From: Bacteroidales bacterium
Lineage (GTDB): Bacteria > Bacteroidota > Bacteroidia > Bacteroidales > UBA932
Assembly: GCA_017619655.1 (NCBI GenBank)
Contig: JAFZRV010000019.1
Coordinates: 1-37,528 of the forward strand
Reading direction: 5' to 3'
Length of the DNA stretch: 37,528 bases
The notes below the pieces were generated by a model. It worked only from the letters and a program-made list of their open reading frames with translations. It was not told where the DNA came from and did no database searches. Positions 7,885 through 16,579 of the stretch are shown here, piece by piece (within the stretch, counting starts at the first letter, position 1; every line of letters begins with the position of its first letter). A program made the translations under genes and the position numbers.

Positions 7885-9118
7885 CCAGGAAGGCTCGGAC
7901 CATTGCGCTTTCTGTGGCCGCGGACCGGACGAGGTGGAACTGATGATCTCCGCGGGAGACGTCTCCATCTGCTCGGACTGCGCCCGCATGGCCTACGAAT
8001 ATGCCAAGGAGGCCCTGAACCAGGGCGGTGAGGAGCACATCCGCACCAACGGCAAGATCGTAGGGGAGAGCAGGCTCTACAAGCCGGCCGAGATCAAGGC
8101 CTTCCTCGACGAATACGTCATCGGGCAGGACGAAGCCAAGCGCTTCCTGGCCGTGGCGGTCTACAACCACTACAAGCGCATCAACCTGAAGGACGACCTG
8201 ATCGAGAAGTCCAACATCCTGATGGTGGGACCCACCGGCACCGGCAAGACGCTGCTGGCGCGGACCATCGCCAAGATGCTCAACGTGCCCTTCGCCATCG
8301 TTGACGCCACGGTGCTGACCGAGGCGGGCTACGTGGGCGAAGACGTGGAGAGCATCCTCACGCGGCTCCTGCAGGATGCGGACTACGACGTGTCGAAGGC
8401 CGAGAAGGGCATCGTCTTCATCGACGAGATCGACAAGATCGCCCGCAAGAGCGACAACCCGTCCATCACGCGCGACGTGTCGGGCGAGGGTGTGCAGCAG
8501 GCGCTCCTGAAGATCCTGGAAGGCAGCATCGTGAACGTCCCGCCGCAGGGCGGCCGCAAGCACCCGGAGCAGCGCATGATCTCGGTCAACACCGAGAACA
8601 TCCTCTTCATCTGCGGCGGCGCCTTCGAGGGCATCGACCGCTACATCGCGCAGCGGCTCAACACCCAGGTGATCGGCTACGGCGCGCGCAAGAAGCACGA
8701 GATGATCGACACGGACAACCTGGTGCAGTACGTGGCGCCGCAGGACCTGCGTTCCTACGGCCTGATCCCCGAGATCATCGGCCGACTGCCGGTGCTCTGC
8801 CACCTCGACCCGCTGGATCGTCCGACGCTGCTGGCCATCCTGACGCGGCCGAAGAACGCGCTGGTGAAGCAGTATCAGGAACTCTTCGCGCTCGACGGCA
8901 TCAAGCTGAAGATCAAGCCCGAAGTGCTGGAATTCATCGTGGATACGTCCATCCAGTACAAGCTGGGCGCCCGCGGCCTGCGCTCCATCTGCGAGGCCAT
9001 CATGACGGACGCCATGTTCGACGCGCCGACCAGCCGCCGCAAGCAGCTGACGATCACGCTGGACTACGCGAAAGAGAAGATCGAGAAGTTCGCCGGCAAG
9101 ATGATCGGGCTGGAATAG
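7865..9118 (+). CDS. clpX: ClpX, ATP-dependent unfoldase of the Clp protease
   Basis: A 417-aa AAA+ unfoldase. The N-terminal zinc-binding domain has four Cys (14, 17, 36, 39) in CAFC...CSDC. Walker A is GPTGTGKT (122-129) and Walker B is IVFIDEID (183-190). GYVGED is the pore-loop motif and IGYGARKK occupies the position of the ClpP-contacting IGF loop. The C-terminal LGARGLRSI segment is the sensor-2 region. The ATG at 7865 lies inside clpP (20-nt overlap). The gene is followed by a strong hairpin terminator. Confidence 0.96.
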   Translation: MAKKKDNQEGSDHCAFCGRGPDEVELMISAGDVSICSDCARMAYEYAKEALNQGGEEHIRTNGKIVGESRLYKPAEIKAFLDEYVIGQDEAKRFLAVAVYNHYKRINLKDDLIEKSNILMVGPTGTGKTLLARTIAKMLNVPFAIVDATVLTEAGYVGEDVESILTRLLQDADYDVSKAEKGIVFIDEIDKIARKSDNPSITRDVSGEGVQQALLKILEGSIVNVPPQGGRKHPEQRMISVNTENILFICGGAFEGIDRYIAQRLNTQVIGYGARKKHEMIDTDNLVQYVAPQDLRSYGLIPEIIGRLPVLCHLDPLDRPTLLAILTRPKNALVKQYQELFALDGIKLKIKPEVLEFIVDTSIQYKLGARGLRSICEAIMTDAMFDAPTSRRKQLTITLDYAKEKIEKFAGKMIGLE

Positions 9119-9134
9119 ACCTGGGATATAAATA

Positions 9135-9170
9135 AAGAAAGCCGCTGAATTTCAGCGGCTTTCTTGTTTT
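9135..9170. terminator. Bidirectional intrinsic terminator between clpX and the membrane-protein operon
   Basis: The near-perfect palindrome AAGAAAGCCGCTGAA (9135-9149) and TTCAGCGGCTTTCTT (9151-9165) is followed by GTTTT on the plus strand and has A/T flanks on the minus strand. It lies between the stop of clpX (9118) and the stop of the convergent minus-strand gene (9185), so it probably serves both. Confidence 0.88.
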
Positions 9171-9184
9171 ACAACGAAGCGGGG

Positions 9185-10288
9185 CTACGAAAGGTCGGCG
9201 CGGGCCATGGCGTCTTTGTAGTACTTCTGGTTGACGAAGACGTCCTGCTTGTACGGGTTGATGTGCCGCTTCTTCGACACGACGATGATATAGCCCAGGG
9301 CCACGATGTTGGTCACGAGCGCCAGGGCACTGATGAAGACCATCATCGAGGGATTGGCCGCCACGACGGACGGATCCACGGTCGTGCCCACGATACCGTC
9401 GACGGCAGCCTGGCCGCCGGCTTCGTACAGCTGCTGGATCGTGGCCGTTCCTTCCGGATAGAGGACGGGCAGCGTAGCCCAGGAGAACCACTGCTGGCCG
9501 TTCTTGAAGGTTTCCTGGAAGAGCGGGAACACCTGTGCGAACATGCACCAGATGGCCAGCGTGTTGGCGCGGTTCTGGATCCAGCCGCCACGGTTCCACA
9601 GGAGGGCGGCGATGGTCGGAGCGAGCAGCAGCGCGACACCGCAGTACCAGCTGTGCGTCGGCAGGCAGTTGTAGGTGTAGGCGAAGTTCCAGATGTCGTA
9701 GATCACGATATAGACCCAGGTCATGTCGGGCCAGAGCATATCCTGCTTGTTCTTGGAGGCGTAGACGCTCCACCAGGCCGTCATGCAGAAGATGTTGAAG
9801 AGACCGGCCACGCCGTTCATCACGTTGTGCCAGCCGCCGTACTGCCAGACACCTTCGGACGTGAGCCACCACTTGTTCCATCCCATCACGGCGCTCTCAA
9901 AATCGGAAACGCACGCAATCAGGATGTTGATGGCCACGATGATGAAGGGGAAGGGTTTGAACCAGTGCTTGGCGCCGATGCCCCATTTGTACTTGATCAT
10001 CATGAAACCGATGCAGCCCGCTGTGGCGGCGTATAGCTTGGCATAGTGGAACCAGCCCTGCATGTAGACATGGGTCTGGTTTTCCAGCGCCCAGCGTGCG
10101 CCGCTGCGGACACCGATCCAGATAGCCAGGAAATACACGGTCAGGATGACCGGAATGGCGAAAAACATGATGGCGCCGCCGGCCTTGGTCCTTCTCGCAA
10201 ACTCGTTGAGCAGGATCAGGCCCAGGAGGACCACCAGGAGCATTACCCACTGCGAGAGGGCATGCTCACCGTAAACTTGGAAAAACAT
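9185..10288 (-). CDS. Polytopic membrane protein of unknown function (DUF5692-like)
   Basis: A 367-aa integral membrane protein with about nine predicted hydrophobic helices, for example WVMLLVVLLGLILLNEF and ALALVTNIVALGYIIVVS. It is rich in Trp, His and Met, with conserved-looking segments such as WFHYAKLYAATAGCIGFM, NVMNGVAGLFNIFCMTAWW and DIWNFAYTYNCLPTHSWYCG. It resembles the family I know as DUF5692, found in gut anaerobes; no function is established. It is the last gene of a tight minus-strand operon behind hypB, a flavoprotein, hypA and a small membrane protein. This context suggests a role tied to hydrogen metabolism or metal supply, which is inference. It ends 20 bp before the shared terminator. 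Confidence 0.75.
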   Translation of the reverse strand: MFFQVYGEHALSQWVMLLVVLLGLILLNEFARRTKAGGAIMFFAIPVILTVYFLAIWIGVRSGARWALENQTHVYMQGWFHYAKLYAATAGCIGFMMIKYKWGIGAKHWFKPFPFIIVAINILIACVSDFESAVMGWNKWWLTSEGVWQYGGWHNVMNGVAGLFNIFCMTAWWSVYASKNKQDMLWPDMTWVYIVIYDIWNFAYTYNCLPTHSWYCGVALLLAPTIAALLWNRGGWIQNRANTLAIWCMFAQVFPLFQETFKNGQQWFSWATLPVLYPEGTATIQQLYEAGGQAAVDGIVGTTVDPSVVAANPSMMVFISALALVTNIVALGYIIVVSKKRHINPYKQDVFVNQKYYKDAMARADLS

Positions 10289-10312
10289 ACGATATGTGTT
10301 TTGGTAAAAAGA

Positions 10313-10621
10313 CTATTTCGTTGCCGGGGCCACTTTGCGGCGACGCTCCTTCACGAGGGCATAGACGGCCCATACGCCTGTCAGGACCACCGACATCGGC
10401 ACGCCGACCGTCAGCAGCTCGCGCAGGCTGAAGGTCAGGAGCTCGCCGTGGATGGCGTGGTCTACGAGCAGCACCACGGCACCGCCCCAGAGCATTTTTT
10501 CCAGCGCGGGAAGATGACGCATCAGTGCGCCTGCCTGGCCGGACTGGATCTTCTTTTCATGGTGACTGCGGACGATACTGGTTACGGCCGCTTGTGTCAA
10601 AGGAACTAAAAAACAAGACAT
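10313..10621 (-). CDS. Small two-helix membrane protein, unknown function
   Basis: A 102-aa protein beginning MSCFLVPLTQA. Two hydrophobic segments are visible, LWGGAVVLLVDHAIHGELL (about 44-62) and a second at about 69-90, with an Arg/Lys-rich tail. I believe I have seen proteins with this start next to DUF5692-type genes, but I cannot name a family. It lies 12 nt after hypA and 24 nt before the polytopic protein, so it is probably translated with them and may form a complex with the larger membrane protein. The His within helix 1 (DHAIHGE) could bind metal or haem; this is speculation. Confidence 0.7.
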   Translation of the reverse strand: MSCFLVPLTQAAVTSIVRSHHEKKIQSGQAGALMRHLPALEKMLWGGAVVLLVDHAIHGELLTFSLRELLTVGVPMSVVLTGVWAVYALVKERRRKVAPATK

Positions 10622-10633
10622 TGTAAAATTTAT

Positions 10634-10987
10634 CTAAATATTATCTTTAACTTCAATCTCCTTGATCTCCACCTCATTCCCATGCAGCAGCCAGGTGTTC
10701 GGACTGTTGCAGTAGGGGCAGATCTTGCCGTGGGGAACCGTCTCATAATCGCGGCCGCAGCCGTCGCAGCGGGTGACGGCGGGGATGGTGTTGATCTTCA
10801 GTTCGCAGCCCCGCAGCATGTCTTCCTTGTCCGCCGCCCAGCGCCAGCAGTCGAGGAGGTACTCCGGCACGATGGTGGACACCTCGCCGATGTTCATCAC
10901 CACGCCGGAGACGTGCTCCACGTGGTGCGCTTCGGCGGCTTCCTTGACGTCGCGGATGATGTAGAAGACGATGCCCAGCTCGTGCAT
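10634..10987 (-). CDS. hypA: HypA-type nickel metallochaperone
   Basis: A 117-aa protein. It starts MHEL, giving the conserved nickel-binding His2, and has the zinc-binding pair CDGC (74-77) and CPYC (90-93). HypA works with HypB to insert nickel into [NiFe] hydrogenases and sometimes urease. The longer frame opening at 11125 is rejected because its first 46 codons lie inside the upstream flavoprotein gene. ATG at 10987 shares one base with that gene's TAA (TAATG), a coupled start. A nickel chaperone is odd here, since the hydrogenase at 14663-18831 is an [FeFe] enzyme that uses no nickel. Confidence 0.9.
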   Translation of the reverse strand: MHELGIVFYIIRDVKEAAEAHHVEHVSGVVMNIGEVSTIVPEYLLDCWRWAADKEDMLRGCELKINTIPAVTRCDGCGRDYETVPHGKICPYCNSPNTWLLHGNEVEIKEIEVKDNI

Positions 10988-13818
10988 TATTTCTTCTTGT
11001 TGAAAATAATCTTTCCGGTACGCTTGATCATATAAGGCAGGATGCCGCTGAACTTGTCCTCGGAGGTGCGCATGACGCTGGCTTCCGGATGTTCGCGGTG
11101 CAGGTGGATGGCGTCGAAACCGCACTTGGTGGTGCAGACGCCGCAGCCGATGCAGCGGTTCTCGTCCACCACGGATGCGCCGCAGCTCAGGCAGCGGGCC
11201 GTTTCCCTGCGTACCTGCTCCTCCGTCAGGGTCATGTGGTATTCGCGGAACGGGTCCTTGGCTTCCGCCACGCCCTCGACCTGGCGGGAACCGCTGTCGT
11301 ACGATTCCACCCGGATATCGTTCTTGTCCAGCTCGATGAAGTCGCGGCGGTTGCGGCCGATGGTCATATGGCCGTGCTGCACGAAGCGGTGGAGCGATTC
11401 GGCGGCTTCCTTGCCGGCCGCGATGGCGTCGATGGCGAACTTCGGGCCTGTGAAGCAGTCGCCGCCCACGAAGATGTCGGGCTCGGCGGTCTGGTACGTC
11501 AGCTTGTCGGCCACGGGGTAGACACCGCGGAAGAACTCGACCTTCGTGTCCTTCAGCAGGTCCTTGAGGATCACCGTCTGGCCGATGGCGAAGACAACCA
11601 CGTCCGCATCCAGCGTAATCAAGTCATTTTCATCGTATTTCGGAGCAAATACACAATTTTCGTCAAAGACGGACGTGCATTTCTTGAAGACAATTCCGGA
11701 AACCTTGCCATCCTTGCCCAGCACTTCCTTCGGGCCCCAGCCCGGCTTGATCACCACGCCGTCCTCGCGGGCCTCGCGGCGTTCTTCCAGCGATGCGGGC
11801 ATGATGTCCTCGGTCTCGAGCGAGAGCATGGTGACGTCGGAGGCGCCGCTGCGCTTGGCCACGCGCGCCGCGTCGATGGCGACGTTGCCGCCGCCGACCA
11901 CCACCACCTTGCCGGAAACCTTCACCTGGCCGCAGTTCGCGTCGTGCAGGAAATCGATGGCCGTCGTCGTGCCGGCGAGCGTCTCGCCCGGAATGCCGGG
12001 CAGGCGGCCGCCCTGGCAGCCGATGGCTACGTAGAAGCCTTTGTAACCCTGTTCGCGCAGGCCGGCGATGGTGACGTCCTTGCCGACTTCCACGCCGGTG
12101 CGGATCTCCACGCCGATCTCGCGCATCACGTCGATTTCGGCGGCGATCACATTTTTCTCCAGTTTATAGGAAGGAATGCCGTAGCGGAGCATGCCGCCCG
12201 GCTCGGCGTTGCGCTCGAACACGGTGGGCTTGTAGCCCATCGTGGCCAGGTAGTAGGCGCAGCTCAGGCCGGCCGGGCCGCCGCCGATAATGGCGATCTT
12301 CTCGTCCCAGCGCTCCTGGACGTTCGAGCAGATGTTTACTTCCGGGATGAAGCGGGTCTCGGCGTTCAGGTCCTGCTCCGCGATGAATTTCTTCACCGCG
12401 TCGATGGCCACGGCCCGGTCGATGGTGCCGCGCGTGCAGGCGTCCTCGCAGCGGCGGTTGCAGATGCGCCCGCACACGGCCGGGAAGGGGTTCTCCCGCT
12501 TGATGAGCTCCAGCGCTTCGGTGTACTTGCCCTCCGCCGCCTTCTTCAGGTAGCCCTGGACCGCGATGTGCGCCGGGCAGGCCGTCTTGCAAGGCGAGGT
12601 GCCCGTGGGATAGCAGTTGATGCGGTTGCGGTCGCGGTAGTCCTCGTTCCATTTGTGCGGGCCCCACTTCGCCGCGTCGGGCAGCTCCTGCTTGGGATAG
12701 GTCTGCTCGCCGTGCTTCGTGCAGAGTTTCTGGCCGAGCTTCACCGCGCCGGCCGGGCAGTATTCCACGCAGCGGCCGCAGGCCACGCAGTTGGCCGGAT
12801 CGACCTTCGCGACATAGGCGCTGCGTGACATGTTGGGCGTATTGAAGAGCTGCGAGGTGCGCAGCGCGTTGCAAATCTTGACGTTGCAGTTGCAGATGGC
12901 GAAGATCTTGCCCTCGCCGTCGATGTTGGTGATCTGGTGGACGAAGCCGTGGTCCTCCGCCTTCTTCAGGATGGCCATCGCCTCGTCGTAGGTGATGTCG
13001 TGGCCGCGGCCGGTCTCCCGGCAATAGTCGGCCATGTCGCCCACGCCGATGCACCAGTCGCGGTAGTCGTCGGCGCAGCCCTCGTCCATTTTCTTGCGGC
13101 CGTAGCGGCAGGAGCAGATGCCCACGCCCAGATGGCCTTCATAGCGTTTGAGCCAGTAGGAGAGATGCTCGATGTCCACGGTCTGGTTCTCCATGCTGAT
13201 GGCCTTCTCCACGGGGATGACGTGCATGCCGATGCCGCTGCCGCCCATTGGAACCATGGGCGTGATCTTCTCCAGCGGGAGGAAGGTCATGCGCTCGAAG
13301 AACATCGCCAGCTCGGGATGGCGGTCCATCAGTTCCACGTTCATGTTCGTGTACTCGGCGCTGCCCGGCACGAACAACGGGACCCAATAGATGCGGTCTT
13401 CCCGGTTGTACGTCGTTCCGGGGACGGGGCCGTCCTTCGTGTATTTGTCACCGTAGTCGTATTCGATCAGGCCCAGGTAGGAAAGCTTGTCGATGAATGC
13501 GGCGAAGGCCTCGTCGCTCTCCACATAGTGCTTCTTCCGGTTCCATTCCAGCAGCTCGGGATACGGATGATGCTCGCGGACCTTGAAAGGTTTCTTGCAG
13601 ATGAGGTCCCAGAGGAAATCAAGCGCGGCCTCCCGGGTCTTTTCGTCCATTTCATCGTAGAAGAGGCAGGCGTAGCCCCAGTATTCCGGGGCTTCGGTGG
13701 TCATCTTGATCTTGCCGGGGACACGGTCCGTGATCTTGCGGACCAGGCGAATCAGCTTGGGATTGGGGTTCTTGTCACCATAATACTTGGGGACAAACTT
13801 CTTGGACATCTCAGGCAT
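10987..13818 (-). CDS. Large multi-FeS flavoprotein (GltD/NfnB-like NAD(P)H oxidoreductase fusion)
   Basis: A 943-aa fusion. Residues 1-330 form an Fe-S/redox domain with HPYPELL, GICSCRYGRKKMDEGC (234-248), DWC (254-256) and ICNCNVKIC (308-316). A ferredoxin motif CVACGRCVEYC follows (344-354). Residues 400-815 are a GltD-type flavoprotein: Cys clusters 402-414 and 449-461, the FAD site IAIIGGGPAGLSC (508-520), the NAD(P) site VVVVGGGNVAIDAA (638-651), and the second FAD segment VGGDC (784-788). The C terminus adds CLSCGA and CIGCGVCTTKC (876-899). It probably moves electrons between NAD(P)H and ferredoxin-type carriers. It lies 12 nt after hypB and overlaps hypA by 1 nt. The physiological partner is unknown; the neighbouring HydABC hydrogenase is the obvious candidate. 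ATG at 13818 or the Met4 codon at 13809 could be the start. Confidence 0.85.
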   Translation of the reverse strand: MPEMSKKFVPKYYGDKNPNPKLIRLVRKITDRVPGKIKMTTEAPEYWGYACLFYDEMDEKTREAALDFLWDLICKKPFKVREHHPYPELLEWNRKKHYVESDEAFAAFIDKLSYLGLIEYDYGDKYTKDGPVPGTTYNREDRIYWVPLFVPGSAEYTNMNVELMDRHPELAMFFERMTFLPLEKITPMVPMGGSGIGMHVIPVEKAISMENQTVDIEHLSYWLKRYEGHLGVGICSCRYGRKKMDEGCADDYRDWCIGVGDMADYCRETGRGHDITYDEAMAILKKAEDHGFVHQITNIDGEGKIFAICNCNVKICNALRTSQLFNTPNMSRSAYVAKVDPANCVACGRCVEYCPAGAVKLGQKLCTKHGEQTYPKQELPDAAKWGPHKWNEDYRDRNRINCYPTGTSPCKTACPAHIAVQGYLKKAAEGKYTEALELIKRENPFPAVCGRICNRRCEDACTRGTIDRAVAIDAVKKFIAEQDLNAETRFIPEVNICSNVQERWDEKIAIIGGGPAGLSCAYYLATMGYKPTVFERNAEPGGMLRYGIPSYKLEKNVIAAEIDVMREIGVEIRTGVEVGKDVTIAGLREQGYKGFYVAIGCQGGRLPGIPGETLAGTTTAIDFLHDANCGQVKVSGKVVVVGGGNVAIDAARVAKRSGASDVTMLSLETEDIMPASLEERREAREDGVVIKPGWGPKEVLGKDGKVSGIVFKKCTSVFDENCVFAPKYDENDLITLDADVVVFAIGQTVILKDLLKDTKVEFFRGVYPVADKLTYQTAEPDIFVGGDCFTGPKFAIDAIAAGKEAAESLHRFVQHGHMTIGRNRRDFIELDKNDIRVESYDSGSRQVEGVAEAKDPFREYHMTLTEEQVRRETARCLSCGASVVDENRCIGCGVCTTKCGFDAIHLHREHPEASVMRTSEDKFSGILPYMIKRTGKIIFNKKK

Positions 13819-13830
13819 ATAGACAGGTAT

Positions 13831-14505
13831 TTATGATTGTTTCCATTGTTTGACTTCCTGCAGCAGCCAGTCGGCGAAGACGTCCACGCCTTCGCCGGTT
13901 TTGGCGCAGATGGGGATGACCCGCGCCCTGGGGTTGCGCATATGCACGTAGGCTTTGCACTTCTCCAGGTCGAAGTCGAAGTAGGGCAGGACGTCGGTCT
14001 TGTTGACGATGACGGTGTCGCAGACGGAGAACATCAGGGGGTATTTCAGCGGTTTGTCGTCACCTTCCGGAACGGAGAGAATCATGGCGTTGCGCACGGC
14101 GCCGGTGTCGAATTCGGCCGGGCAGACCAGGTTGCCCACGTTTTCCAGGATGACCAGGTCGGCTTCGCCGAGGGCGATGTTGTCGAGCCCCTGGCGCGTC
14201 ATTTCCGCGTCGAGGTGGCACATGCCGCCCGTATGCAGCTGGATGGAAGGGATGCCGGTGGCTTCCTGGATCTTGACGGCGTCCACGTCGCTGTCGATGT
14301 CGGCTTCCATCACCGCGATGCGGATCTTGTCCTTGAGGCGATTGATGGTCTGAATAAGCGTGGTGGTCTTGCCGCTGCCGGGGGCGGACATCAGATTGAG
14401 GAGATAGACGCCTTTCTGTTTCAGCTCCTGCCGGAGCGCATCGGCATCCTTGTCGTTGTCGGCAAAAATGCTCTTTTTGATTTCGATGACCCTGATTTCG
14501 TCCAT
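13831..14505 (-). CDS. hypB: HypB, nickel-insertion GTPase
   Basis: A 224-aa SIMIBI GTPase. Motifs are clear: P-loop SAPGSGKTT, EADIDSDVDA, TGGMCHLDA, ENVGNLVCPAEFD (metal-binding Cys and switch region), and VNKTDV for guanine. No N-terminal His-rich nickel-storage stretch is present. The frame extends to a TTG at 14514, but the ATG at 14505 (MDEIRVIEI) is the likelier start. It heads the five-gene minus-strand operon and is divergent from hydB. Paired with HypA it normally supplies nickel to [NiFe] hydrogenase; hypC, D, E and F are not in the window. Confidence 0.93.
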   Translation of the reverse strand: MDEIRVIEIKKSIFADNDKDADALRQELKQKGVYLLNLMSAPGSGKTTTLIQTINRLKDKIRIAVMEADIDSDVDAVKIQEATGIPSIQLHTGGMCHLDAEMTRQGLDNIALGEADLVILENVGNLVCPAEFDTGAVRNAMILSVPEGDDKPLKYPLMFSVCDTVIVNKTDVLPYFDFDLEKCKAYVHMRNPRARVIPICAKTGEGVDVFADWLLQEVKQWKQS

Positions 14506-14662
14506 AATGAACAATTATAAGAAATATTTTTGAATTATTCAAATTTTTTCTCCGATTCAACATTCCGAACGATATTTTTGTTAGAAAATTGGCGTTAATT
14601 TAAAAAAGTGATTATATTTAAAGATTGAAATTTTCAATTTATAATTAGTCCTCAACCGTATA
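14506..14662. promoter_or_regulatory. Divergent hypB/hydB control region with paired palindromes
   Basis: 157 bp of AT-rich DNA between the hydrogenase operon and its divergent partner. It has two 13-bp palindromes of the same form, TTGAA-N3-TTCAA, at 14530-14542 and 14625-14637, 95 bp apart (about nine helical turns). Candidate promoters for hydB are TTG (14589-14591) with 21-bp spacing to TATATTTA (14613-14620, one mismatch to TAnnTTTG), and exact TATTTTTG boxes at 14573-14580 and 14525-14532. The second palindrome would sit near the start site of the first promoter, as a repressor site would. TATAATTG on the minus strand (14520-14513) is a near match for hypB. Confidence 0.55.
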
Positions 14663-16567
14663 ATGAAAATCAACTCAGCTGATGCCCTCGAAGGTATTCG
14701 ACGGAAAGCGGCCAAAGCGCTGTCCGTCAGGGAGACGAGCAAGCGTGTCGGCGCCATGAAGACCAGCGGTCTGGAGCAGGGGACCCCGCATATCCAGATT
14801 CTCTGCTGCGGCGGCACGGGATGCAAGGCCTCTGAAAGCGCCAAGATCGTGGAGAATTTCCACGCATCGATCGACGCCCACGGAATCGCCGACAAGGTGG
14901 ACGTGGTGGTGACCGGTTGCTTCGGTTTCTGCGAAAAGGGCCCGATCGTCAAGATTATGCCCGACAATACCTTCTACACCTCTGTCCGCCCCGCGGACGT
15001 GGAGGAGATCGTCACGTCGCACATCATCGGCGGCAACAAGGTCGAACGGCTCCTGTACCTCGACCCGGGCCTGGGCCGTCACGTGAGCGACGCCAAGCAC
15101 ATGAACTTCTACCGCAAGCAGATGCGCGTGGCGCTCCGCAACTGCGGTGTGATCGATCCTGAAAACATCGAAGAATACATCGGCCGTTACGGCTACCTGG
15201 CCCTGGCCGAAAGCCTCAAGCGGGACAGCCAGGAAGTCCTCGACGACATCAAGGCCTCCGGCCTGCGCGGCCGCGGCGGCGCGGGATTCCCGACCGGTAC
15301 CAAGTGGGAGATCGCCCGCAAGTTCAAGGCGGCCGACAAATATGTGGTGTGCAACGCCGACGAGGGCGACCCCGGTGCGTTCATGGACCGCTCCATCATG
15401 GAAGGCGACCCCAACTCGATCGTCGAGGCCATGACCATCTGCGGCTACTGCATCGAGGCGCACCACGGCCTCATCTACATCCGTGCGGAATATCCGCTGG
15501 CCGTCCATCGCCTGAAGATCGCCATCGAACAGGCCCGGGAATACGGCCTGCTCGGCAAGGACATCCTCGGCTCCGGCTTCGATTTCGACATCGAGATCCG
15601 GTATGGCGCCGGCGCCTTCGTCTGCGGCGAGGAAACGGCGCTCATCCACTCGATGGAAGGCAAGCGCGGCGAGCCGACGCTCAAGCCGCCGTTCCCCGCG
15701 GAGGCCGGTTACTTCGGCCATCCGACCAACGTCAACAACGTCGAAACCCTCGCCAACGTGCCCGTCATCCTGACGCGCGGACCCAAGTGGTTCTCGTCCA
15801 TCGGCACCGAGAAATCGAAGGGCACCAAGGTGTTCGCCCTGGCCGGCAAGATCAACAACGTGGGCCTGATCGAGGTTCCGATGGGCACGACGCTGCGCGA
15901 GATCATCTACGACATCGGCGGCGGCGTCAAGAACGGCAAGAAGTTCAAGGCGGTGCAGACCGGCGGTCCTTCCGGCGGCTGCCTCACCGAGAAGCATCTC
16001 GATATCCCCATCGACTATGAAAGCCTGACGGCCGCCGGCTCCATGATGGGCTCCGGCGGCATGATCGTGATGGACGAAGACGACTGCATGGTGTCGGTCG
16101 CCAAGTTCTATCTCGAGTTCACGGTGGGCGAGTCGTGCGGCAAGTGCACGCCCTGCCGCATCGGCAACAAGCGCATGCTCGAGATCCTGACCCGCATCAC
16201 CGAAGGAAAGGGCGAAATGGCCGACCTCGACAAGCTCCAGGAACTGGCCACGGTCATCAAGGACTCCGCGCTCTGCGGTCTCGGCCAGACCTCGCCGAAC
16301 CCGGTGCTTTCCACGCTGGCCAACTTCCGCGACGAGTACGTCGAGCACGTCCGCGCCCACAAGTGCCGCGCGAAGAAATGCAAGGCGCTGCTGACCTATA
16401 CCATCGACCCGCAGCGCTGCAAGGGCTGCTCGGCCTGCCTGAAATCCTGCCCCGCGCAGGCCATCATGGGCGAGAGCCGCAAACCCCACGTCATCAACCC
16501 GTATGTGTGCATCCGTTGCGGCATGTGCGTGTCGCGCTGCCATTTCGGTGCCATCTCCGTCATTTAG
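14663..16567 (+). CDS. hydB: [FeFe] hydrogenase beta subunit, NuoF-like (NAD/FMN)
   Basis: A 634-aa subunit of a HydABC-type electron-bifurcating hydrogenase. The N terminus is a thioredoxin-like [2Fe-2S] domain (ILCCGGTGC...GCFGFC). The NuoF core follows, with the FMN/NADH loops GRGGAGFPTGTKW and GAGAFVCGEETALIHS, then the [4Fe-4S] ligand motif ESCGKCTPCR. The C terminus has a 2[4Fe-4S] ferredoxin domain (CKGCSACLKSCP and CIRCGMCVSRC). This subunit exchanges electrons with NAD(H) and is the bifurcation centre in characterised homologues. It is first in the operon, 12 nt before hydA, and full length. Confidence 0.94.
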   Translation: MKINSADALEGIRRKAAKALSVRETSKRVGAMKTSGLEQGTPHIQILCCGGTGCKASESAKIVENFHASIDAHGIADKVDVVVTGCFGFCEKGPIVKIMPDNTFYTSVRPADVEEIVTSHIIGGNKVERLLYLDPGLGRHVSDAKHMNFYRKQMRVALRNCGVIDPENIEEYIGRYGYLALAESLKRDSQEVLDDIKASGLRGRGGAGFPTGTKWEIARKFKAADKYVVCNADEGDPGAFMDRSIMEGDPNSIVEAMTICGYCIEAHHGLIYIRAEYPLAVHRLKIAIEQAREYGLLGKDILGSGFDFDIEIRYGAGAFVCGEETALIHSMEGKRGEPTLKPPFPAEAGYFGHPTNVNNVETLANVPVILTRGPKWFSSIGTEKSKGTKVFALAGKINNVGLIEVPMGTTLREIIYDIGGGVKNGKKFKAVQTGGPSGGCLTEKHLDIPIDYESLTAAGSMMGSGGMIVMDEDDCMVSVAKFYLEFTVGESCGKCTPCRIGNKRMLEILTRITEGKGEMADLDKLQELATVIKDSALCGLGQTSPNPVLSTLANFRDEYVEHVRAHKCRAKKCKALLTYTIDPQRCKGCSACLKSCPAQAIMGESRKPHVINPYVCIRCGMCVSRCHFGAISVI

Positions 16568-16579
16568 AAGCCTCAGGAA

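Noticed and set aside
5806-7989. 727-codon minus-strand frame over tig and clpP
   Set aside because: Shadow of two well-recognised genes; composition is typical of antisense high-GC frames.
10988-11125. N-terminal extension of HypA
   Set aside because: It lies inside the flavoprotein gene and would bury the MHEL start that nickel binding requires.
11089-12828. 579-codon plus-strand frame over the flavoprotein gene
   Set aside because: Antisense shadow of a gene with clear FAD, NAD(P) and Fe-S motifs.
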